Assembly (NCBI GenBank): GCA_014084085.1 | Contig: NPFB01000003.1 | Coordinates: forward strand, 197,066-261,065 | Length of the DNA: 64,000 nucleotides | Source of the DNA: Hondaea fermentalgiana | Taxonomy: Eukaryota; Sar; Bigyra; Thraustochytrida; Thraustochytriidae | Direction of reading: 5' to 3' | Shown here: positions 58,399 to 64,000 of the stretch, in pieces | How positions within the stretch are numbered: the first letter of the stretch is position 1 | How the letters are laid out: the number at the start of each line of letters is the position of its first letter | The notes under the pieces: model-generated | The model's database searches: none | What the model was told of the DNA's origin: nothing | What the model saw: the letters and a program-made list of their open reading frames with translations, nothing else | Program-made: the position numbers and the translations under genes

Positions 58399-59469
58399 TT
58401 ATAACGAACAAAGGCCTCGCGATTTGTCATCTTGGACCAACCAGCTCCGAATTTTAATTTGGAGGAACTCCCACACATACCCCATAGAAGACATGGATCG
58501 CCGAATGAATCGGCGCAACGGGTTTGGATCAATCGCGTGCTCAAGCGCCTCTTGCACTATATCCAAATACTCGTTCACGGTCGTCGCGGCCAACATCTGT
58601 GGGCGAATCTCCGCAATGTCTTCATGACCGCTGCGAGAAAGTTGCAGCGCAATCCACATGGCAATTGCGCCTGGGAGCGCTTGGGGAAGTACGAGTGGTT
58701 CGCGTTCAGCGCTGTTCGGCCTTTCCATCATCAACTGATCCCAGGTTCTATACAGACTGCGCACCTGCATGAGCTGCGCCTGCACTTGAGGGAGAAATCG
58801 ATCGGTGCCGGCATCAGGCTCGATAAATTGTACCGTGCGTGTCTCCAAGCCGCCTTGCGCGAGGTTTGGTGACTGCTCCAGGTGAACAACGCGATGTCCC
58901 CGGAACCTCAAAAACAACTGGCCATCCGGCCTGCGCTCCGCTATTTCGATTTCGACCTCAACTCCAAACCAAAGGGGTCCCTCCTGGTTATTTCTGGGCA
59001 CAAGGACGCACCTTGGATTCCTATTGCCTTCCCTCGTTCGCACAATCGCCTCGAATGCAGAATCGAAGGTGTTTTCATCGAGAGTCTCCCCAGGCAGCAT
59101 GAATCTGTCGACCATCTTGCATGGCAGAGATCCTTCCGTATTTTGCCGACGGTTTGCATTGTGTGCGTTGACTCTGTCGGGAAAGTTGAGCTCGATGTTT
59201 CCCAGTAGATCTTGATTTACTGTAAACTCGGTTTCAATATCAGTGCGGCAATAGGGGCAGGTCGCCGAATGTGTTTGTACATGTCTCGCAAGACAATCCA
59301 GGCAGAACGTATGGCCGCAGCGAGTTCTCGTCGGCGGGTACGTAACCTCGAAGCAGATTGGGCACTCGGAATCCTCCTGCGTGGTCCCTTCGTCGTTGGC
59401 GACTGCGTCTAGATTGCCTGCGTTAGCCCCCTCGGCCGCGTTGGTCATCGTCGTGGCCTCGGTCGACAT
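58399..59469 (-). CDS. RING finger and LON-substrate-binding-domain protein
   Basis: A 356-residue protein; ATG 59469 is the first in frame, though the frame is open upstream to about 59670 and a possible acceptor (CACGTGCAG) there could bring an extra exon. A compact C3HC4 RING spans C36, C39, C51, H53, C56, C59, C71 and C74 (CPICFEVTYPPTRTRCGHTF). It is followed by a LON N-terminal-like domain: LPCKMVDRFMLPGETL, a beta-rich FGVEVEIEIAERRPDGQLFLRFRGHRVVHLE, and a helical C-terminal half (LPGAIAMWIALQLS). The order RING-LON is that of LONRF-type ubiquitin ligases. No TPR repeats were seen. Probable soluble E3 ligase; substrate unknown. Confidence 0.8.
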   Translation of the reverse strand: MSTEATTMTNAAEGANAGNLDAVANDEGTTQEDSECPICFEVTYPPTRTRCGHTFCLDCLARHVQTHSATCPYCRTDIETEFTVNQDLLGNIELNFPDRVNAHNANRRQNTEGSLPCKMVDRFMLPGETLDENTFDSAFEAIVRTREGNRNPRCVLVPRNNQEGPLWFGVEVEIEIAERRPDGQLFLRFRGHRVVHLEQSPNLAQGGLETRTVQFIEPDAGTDRFLPQVQAQLMQVRSLYRTWDQLMMERPNSAEREPLVLPQALPGAIAMWIALQLSRSGHEDIAEIRPQMLAATTVNEYLDIVQEALEHAIDPNPLRRFIRRSMSSMGYVWEFLQIKIRSWLVQDDKSRGLCSL

Positions 59470-60703
59470 TCCCAGCAGGCCGCGATGCCTCGCCGCAAGC
59501 TTTTCCTCGCGCAGCGCGGCTATGCCGCTTCTTCTGGTCTCGGCGCCGCGGTCCGTACCAGCTTCGGCCTTACTCCCCCGCTCCCCCGCCGCGCGCGCGC
59601 CGGCAGGCCTGCCCGAGCTACTTTGCTCAACGCGCGTCGAGTTTCTGTTTTGCGAAGACGGAATCTGCACGTGTCAGCCCAAAAAGGATCATACAGTAGG
59701 ACGACATAGGCCCTACCTACTGCTCGCCGCGCACACACCGCGTCTCCAATTTCTTTTTGTTGTACTGCCTTTCTCGGTAAAGGTTCTCGAGATGGATTCA
59801 CTGTCACATCAAGTGCGAAAACCAGGAGGCCAAGGCCTATCTATCGTCCACACCGACTGATGATGTGCACAGAGTGAGTGAATTCACGGCAAGATGGATC
59901 CTGTGAGTGAAGCGTCCATTCCGAGAATACGATGCGTGCAAACACCTTGTTTCTTTAGCCTTGGCCACGATCGAGAAAAAGCCGGGCTGCCAGCATCATT
60001 ACGATCATCGCTTGCGCACTTTTGGGTCGGTCAATTCCCTCGCCCACGGATTGTGTGCGCGGCTTTCTGACATAGGTTAGAGATGAAATCTTGGAGTGGC
60101 GTTGGCCACGCTGTTGTGTGAAAAAAATTAGGTTTGCCCCATCGCATGATGCCACACGCTGTAAGGTGTGAGGTTGACGATGACGAGCTGCCAATGAGGT
60201 TGCAGTGAAGCGATTTGGAGCGTCGCCGAGAAGCGCGGGAAAGAGAAAGAGCCTCGCAAAGAGACTCGGGAAAGAAAGAAAAAAATTAAAGAAAATAATT
60301 TTGGGGGGTTGCGCAGAGATCCGTTCTCTCACCAGATCGCCGCGAGACTGCACAATCTGTTCTGGAGAACTACACTACGTAGCCAAGTTCACTTGCGCCG
60401 GATGAACACACACACGCACACATAACTATATACACACACACGCGCGCGCGCGCACAGGTACGCGTGCCGAGTCATATCCGGCGATCGAGAACTGCCTTTC
60501 GTGAAGACGGGAAAGAGGGTCAGAACCCCGAAAAGTCTTGCTGGGCGTGACGAAAGTTTGCGCGAGCGGCCTGGGCGTTCGTAATCGCATACTCACTTGC
60601 CTAGTCGCTCGCTCGCTTGCAGAGCTCTGCGTCAAGAGGTACGTCCGGGAACAAACCTCTGGCTCGACACATTTTGCGCCAAAAAGTCCACCCAGCGAGA
60701 GAG
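59470..60703. other. Divergent intergenic region with CA/CG microsatellite
   Basis: Between RING-LON (-) and GAF protein (+). Upstream of 59700 is the 5' region of RING-LON. An (AC)n-(CG)n tract lies at 60405-60457. Frames of up to 160 codons show no domain. Nothing else supported. Confidence 0.5.
60405..60457. repeat. (AC)n/(CG)n compound microsatellite
   Basis: Interrupted ACACAC tract (60405-60440), then CGCGCGCGCGCG to about 60455. Confidence 0.9.
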
Positions 60704-62776
60704 ATGCTTCGACCGCCGCAACAAGCGCCACCCGCGGCGCGCCCGGCATTGCCAGGAACCAAGGCTGGAAAAGGTGTCTTACCAGCCCCTCCCGGACCAG
60801 CGCCAGGACATTTGCGACGTGCAGGAAGTATAAACATGACAGGCTTTCAGTCGCTTCTCGACGAGCACAAGATTGCCATGGGTGAGGTCTCCGTTAAGGA
60901 AGCATACCAATTCTTCAAGCGAATTGAAAGTCAGAGACAACGTAAGAGTCTTGACGCAAATCCCGCGGTCGTGCTTTCGCTGATGCAAGATCAACTCAAA
61001 CTCCTGCATCATCGGCGCGGCGAATCGTTTCGTTCCTTGGCGTCGTCATCGACGCGCTCCATCATTCCACCACCACCTTCGCGAACATCTTCGGCCTCAT
61101 CTTTGGCCCCTGCACTACGCGACCGATCCGACTCCCAAACCTCGATGTTGCAGCGAACACCATCGGTAGGTCCAGCGACGATACGGCTGTCGCAAGATCG
61201 CCCACCCGCCTCACGGCGTCCGAATCGGCAAGACTCGGACTCGAGCATGATTGTCGAGGAGGCACGCGCTGGACTCGATCAGGCCAGACAATTAATGCGT
61301 GGGCTTCAAGACGCGTCTTCCTCGCCAGATGGTCGCAACCGTGGCCGTAAGCAGCTTCCGCCGCCGCCTCAGCTTCCGCCGTCTCAAGATCCGCCCGCAG
61401 AATCGCGGGATGCAACACGATCTCGAAATCTCCCGCGGCGGAACTCCGAGTCTCAACTCGGCGCAAATCAGATCAAAGCCCCAGGATTCTATAACGAGCG
61501 GCACTCTTTGAGCCATTCGCCTATTAAGAAGAAGCCTCCTCCCCCTCGAGTTCCGCCACCTGCGCTGCGGAATTCTCGAGCCCTCGCAGATGCCAGCGGA
61601 CAAAGGCAGCAGTCTTCCAGCGCGCTCGCGCCCCTTACCAAGCAAAACACCTTTTCCAAGCCCCCGCCTCCGACTGTAAATGGATTTGTGGGCACTAACC
61701 CGAAGTCGGCCGCACCTCGGAGGAGTAAGGACGAGCGAAAACGACAGGATAATAATGAGGGCGAGGAGGAAGAGGACGAGGACCAGGAGGGCCTGCTCGA
61801 CTTTCGTCATTCGCAAGAAGCTGAGCATACAAAGCAAGCAAGTTCCCCAATTCACTCACAGCGTCAGGGCAATGCATCAATTGGCCCCGCCGAGCGAGAA
61901 GCCTTCAAGCTGCGAGAAAAGCTGACTGCATTAGAAAATCAAGTCGTGCGTGAACAAAACGAGAAGGACCGTCTTCGAGAACACTTGCTGCAGGCTCAGC
62001 GAGAGCTGCACATTTCGCAAACCAATCTCAAGGAAGCAGAGGATAGTTTGGGCGCGATTCGCGAGCGAGTGGCGTCCAACGAGAAGGCCCTTGCAGACCA
62101 AAAGGAGAAACTCAAGGCTGCACATCTCGATCAAAAGGTGGGTGCGCGAAAATCAAGGCAGCGATTCGACGCAGCCATTGACTTTATGAAGGGATTGCTT
62201 GTAGAGACCAAGTTTGAAACGCTCGTGCAAACCCTCAAATCACGATTGCGCATGATTGTAGGCGCCGAACGCGCGGAAATCTATGTCGTAGATCGTCAGC
62301 GTGAAGAGTTGATCGCTTATCGCGAACGCACGGGAGCGCGAAGGCCTCAGCCAAACGGTTCGAATCTGTGGATGGGAAGGTTTCCCATGGATACGGGAAT
62401 CGTGGGCAGCGTGATTCTGGACAAAACGATGCAGGTGGTGCAAGAAGTGGAAAAGGACGTGCGCTTTGACGCGCTCGTCGACGGCATTGGGTCAAACGGT
62501 GTGCGCTCTCTCGTTGTGTACCCGATTCTCATGCGGCAAGAAGTTGTGGCCACCGTAGTAGTTGTGAATAAGCTTTCGCCCAATGGACGCGTCGCTGGTG
62601 ATACGTTCACGACGCAGGACATTAGTGCTGTTCAAGACTTTGCGACGCTCACTACCCTCGTTTTTCTTCAGCAGCAAATTGGAAAGACGCGTTCGGCCTC
62701 TTCTGCAAGTCTTCGGCAGTTGAACGCCAATGCTTCGGATGCAGAAGAAGAATCCGATGACGACAGCCATCGATGA
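60704..62776 (+). CDS. Proline-rich, coiled-coil protein with C-terminal GAF domain
   Basis: A 690-residue protein; ATG 60704 is the first in frame. It has a Pro/Ala-rich N terminus, then a short helical region (MTGFQSLLDEHKIAMGEVSVKEAYQFFK) and a long disordered Pro/Ser/Arg-rich stretch with polyproline runs (RSIIPPPPSRT, KKPPPPRVPPPA), possible SH3/WW or profilin ligands. A coiled coil runs at about 395-482 (KLREKLTALENQVVREQNEKDRLREHLLQAQREL). The C-terminal 170 residues (about 492-662) are a GAF domain: FETLVQTLKSRLRMIVGAERAEIYVVDRQREELIAY ... PMDTGIVGSVI ... VRSLVVYPILMRQEVVATVVVVNKL. GAF domains bind cyclic nucleotides or other small ligands. No phosphodiesterase, cyclase or kinase domain follows, so the output is presumably protein contact. 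Confidence 0.82.
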   Translation: MLRPPQQAPPAARPALPGTKAGKGVLPAPPGPAPGHLRRAGSINMTGFQSLLDEHKIAMGEVSVKEAYQFFKRIESQRQRKSLDANPAVVLSLMQDQLKLLHHRRGESFRSLASSSTRSIIPPPPSRTSSASSLAPALRDRSDSQTSMLQRTPSVGPATIRLSQDRPPASRRPNRQDSDSSMIVEEARAGLDQARQLMRGLQDASSSPDGRNRGRKQLPPPPQLPPSQDPPAESRDATRSRNLPRRNSESQLGANQIKAPGFYNERHSLSHSPIKKKPPPPRVPPPALRNSRALADASGQRQQSSSALAPLTKQNTFSKPPPPTVNGFVGTNPKSAAPRRSKDERKRQDNNEGEEEEDEDQEGLLDFRHSQEAEHTKQASSPIHSQRQGNASIGPAEREAFKLREKLTALENQVVREQNEKDRLREHLLQAQRELHISQTNLKEAEDSLGAIRERVASNEKALADQKEKLKAAHLDQKVGARKSRQRFDAAIDFMKGLLVETKFETLVQTLKSRLRMIVGAERAEIYVVDRQREELIAYRERTGARRPQPNGSNLWMGRFPMDTGIVGSVILDKTMQVVQEVEKDVRFDALVDGIGSNGVRSLVVYPILMRQEVVATVVVVNKLSPNGRVAGDTFTTQDISAVQDFATLTTLVFLQQQIGKTRSASSASLRQLNANASDAEEESDDDSHR

Positions 62777-62929
62777 GAGAACGTTCCATCCCACTTCGGT
62801 CGCCACTGGCATAGTTACTGCCTTGCCTTGCCTCGCAATGCATTTCATTGCATTGCACTGAGCTGTAGCCTAAATAGGAGCGCGTTGTCAGCTGCTAATT
62901 TTATCTTTCTTTTTTCTCTTTTCTAACTG

Positions 62930-63970
62930 CTAGTTTGCGTCGGTGGAAAGCAGCTTCTCCGAGTTCGCGTGAGCCGTGTGCTTTGTTGGGTCCTTGTAGC
63001 GGCGCATGTCGAGATTCTTAAAGTACTCAATGGTCTTTTGCAAACCGTCACGAAGTTGCACCTGAGGCTCCCAATTTTGAAGATACTTCTTTGCCTTTGT
63101 AATGTCCGGACGACGCTGCTTGGGGTCATCGTTAGGAAGTGGCATGTAGATGATTTTGCTCGTTGATCCAGTGAGCTCCACGACGAGCTCGGCAAGCTCT
63201 TTGATGGTGAACTCGCAAGGGTTACCCAGATTTACTGGGCCAACCGTTTCCTCCTGGTTCATGAAGCGCACCATGCCCTCGATGAGGTCATCGACAAAGC
63301 AAAAGGAGCGCGTCTGACTGCCGTCGCCGTAAATGGTGATATCACGGCCTTGCAAGGCTTGCATGATGAAGTTCGACACGACGCGGCCATCGTACGGGTG
63401 CATGCCAGGGCCAAAGGTATTGAAGATACGGAGGACCCGGATGTCAACATTGTTCTGGCGGTAGTAATCGAAAAAGAGCGTTTCAGCCGCGCGCTTGCCC
63501 TCGTCGTAGCAGGAGCGTACTCCATTTGGATTGACGTGGCCCCAGTACTCTTCAGGTTGCGGACTCACGTTGGGGTCGCCGTACACTTCGCTGGTCGACG
63601 CTTGAAGAATGCGGGATTTTGTGCGTTTTGCGAGGCCTAGCAGGTTCATGCTGCCCATAAAGCTCGTCTTCATGGTCTTGATTGGGTTGTACTGATAGTG
63701 AACGGGTGACGCTGGGCACGCTAGGTTGTAAATTTGATCCACTTCTGCATGAAATGGCTCCGTCACATCATGCCGAACGAGCTCAAAATTGGGTTTGTCG
63801 AGAAGATCTGCAATGTTGATGCGTTGGCTCGTAAAGAAGTTGTCGAGACAGATGACTTCGTGGCCCTCCGCTACAAGTCGTCTGCACAGATGCGAGCCAA
63901 GAAAACCGGCCCCGCCCGTGACGAGCACGCGCTGGAACTCTGCCGGCGCGCCGACCGTACCCGTGGCCAT
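62930..63970 (-). CDS. UXS1: UDP-glucuronate decarboxylase (UDP-xylose synthase)
   Basis: Short-chain dehydrogenase-type enzyme that converts UDP-glucuronic acid to UDP-xylose, using bound NAD. A 346-residue protein from ATG 63970. The Rossmann motif is [14 protein letters not shown] (residues 15-28). The UXS signature [21 protein letters not shown] follows, then [10 protein letters not shown], the catalytic Y155-x-x-x-K159 in [41 protein letters not shown] and the end motif [12 protein letters not shown]. It lacks a signal anchor, so it is the cytosolic type (like plant UXS3) and not the Golgi membrane type. Convergent with the GAF gene (153 bp). Confidence 0.95.
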   Translation of the reverse strand: MATGTVGAPAEFQRVLVTGGAGFLGSHLCRRLVAEGHEVICLDNFFTSQRINIADLLDKPNFELVRHDVTEPFHAEVDQIYNLACPASPVHYQYNPIKTMKTSFMGSMNLLGLAKRTKSRILQASTSEVYGDPNVSPQPEEYWGHVNPNGVRSCYDEGKRAAETLFFDYYRQNNVDIRVLRIFNTFGPGMHPYDGRVVSNFIMQALQGRDITIYGDGSQTRSFCFVDDLIEGMVRFMNQEETVGPVNLGNPCEFTIKELAELVVELTGSTSKIIYMPLPNDDPKQRRPDITKAKKYLQNWEPQVQLRDGLQKTIEYFKNLDMRRYKDPTKHTAHANSEKLLSTDAN

Positions 63971-64000
63971 AGCGCTGCTGCTTCGGCTGCTTGCTTCTGC

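Noticed and set aside
1..64000. Search for tRNA, rRNA, snRNA and transposon sequences
   Set aside because: By eye I found no T-loop-like GGTTCRA box with matching stems, no rRNA core sequence and no transposase or reverse-transcriptase motif. A covariance-model scan would be needed to exclude small RNA genes.

Overview
The window is nuclear DNA from a eukaryote with compact, mostly intron-free genes. I support 31 protein-coding genes, plus microsatellites, two locally duplicated non-coding blocks and two 100-base runs of N (assembly gaps). The gene set is eukaryotic throughout: RPA3, POP1, VPS35, ARP6, centrin, PRELI, a mitochondrial methylmalonate-semialdehyde dehydrogenase and a chromatin protein with a bromodomain. 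Long single-exon frames, a few short GT-AG introns, GC-rich coding sequence, an AP2-domain protein and abundant tetranucleotide repeats together fit a heterotrophic stramenopile, most likely a thraustochytrid (Labyrinthulomycetes). That placement is inference from gene style, not from a marker gene. I see no tRNA, rRNA, transposase, reverse transcriptase, viral gene, CRISPR array or bacterial operon.

Layout. 1-15 kb: a giant FYR/TFIIS-N/bromodomain/WHIM/WW chromatin protein (+), RPA3 (-), an HD-domain hydrolase (+), a phosphoglycerate-mutase-family protein (-), a gap, POP1 of RNase P/MRP (+) and a PRELI lipid-transfer protein (-). 15-25 kb: a four-helix membrane protein (-), a PARP-type zinc-finger/SAP protein (-), a TMEM144-like transporter (-) and a SulP/SLC26 anion transporter (+). 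25-38 kb: an IQ/EF-hand protein (-), a CBS-PB1 tail-anchored protein (-), an FHA-RING-PDZ-like protein (+), a spliced EF-hand protein (+), and a divergent pair of uncharacterised genes with weak cytoskeletal/axonemal signatures. 38-50 kb: a CCA-adding-enzyme relative (-), ARP6 (-), a gap, an AP2 transcription factor (+), PP2C (-), a JmjC/cupin-8 protein (+) and a GST-like protein (+). 50-64 kb: centrin (-), ALDH6-type dehydrogenase (+), VPS35 (+), RING-LON (-), a coiled-coil GAF protein (+) and UDP-glucuronate decarboxylase (-).

The genes are single transcription units and not operons. Convergent pairs often lie only 60-160 bp apart, while divergent pairs share 0.5-2 kb GC-rich promoters. Where I could reconstruct introns (RPA3, HD hydrolase, phosphoglycerate mutase, TMEM144-like, EF-hand), splice sites were read by eye: donors GTGAGT, GTGCGT, GTAAGT or GTACGT, and acceptors ending in AG that restore the frame and the family alignment. 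Most of these introns lie very near the start codon, and two first coding exons are only 9 and 7 nt long.

Functional themes are chromatin and DNA repair (the giant protein, PARP-finger, FHA-RING, ARP6, RPA3) and centriole or calcium cytoskeleton (centrin, IQ/EF-hand, EF-hand, SFI1-like). The clearest novelty is in domain architectures and not in a gene cluster. I did not find a convincing multi-gene undescribed system.
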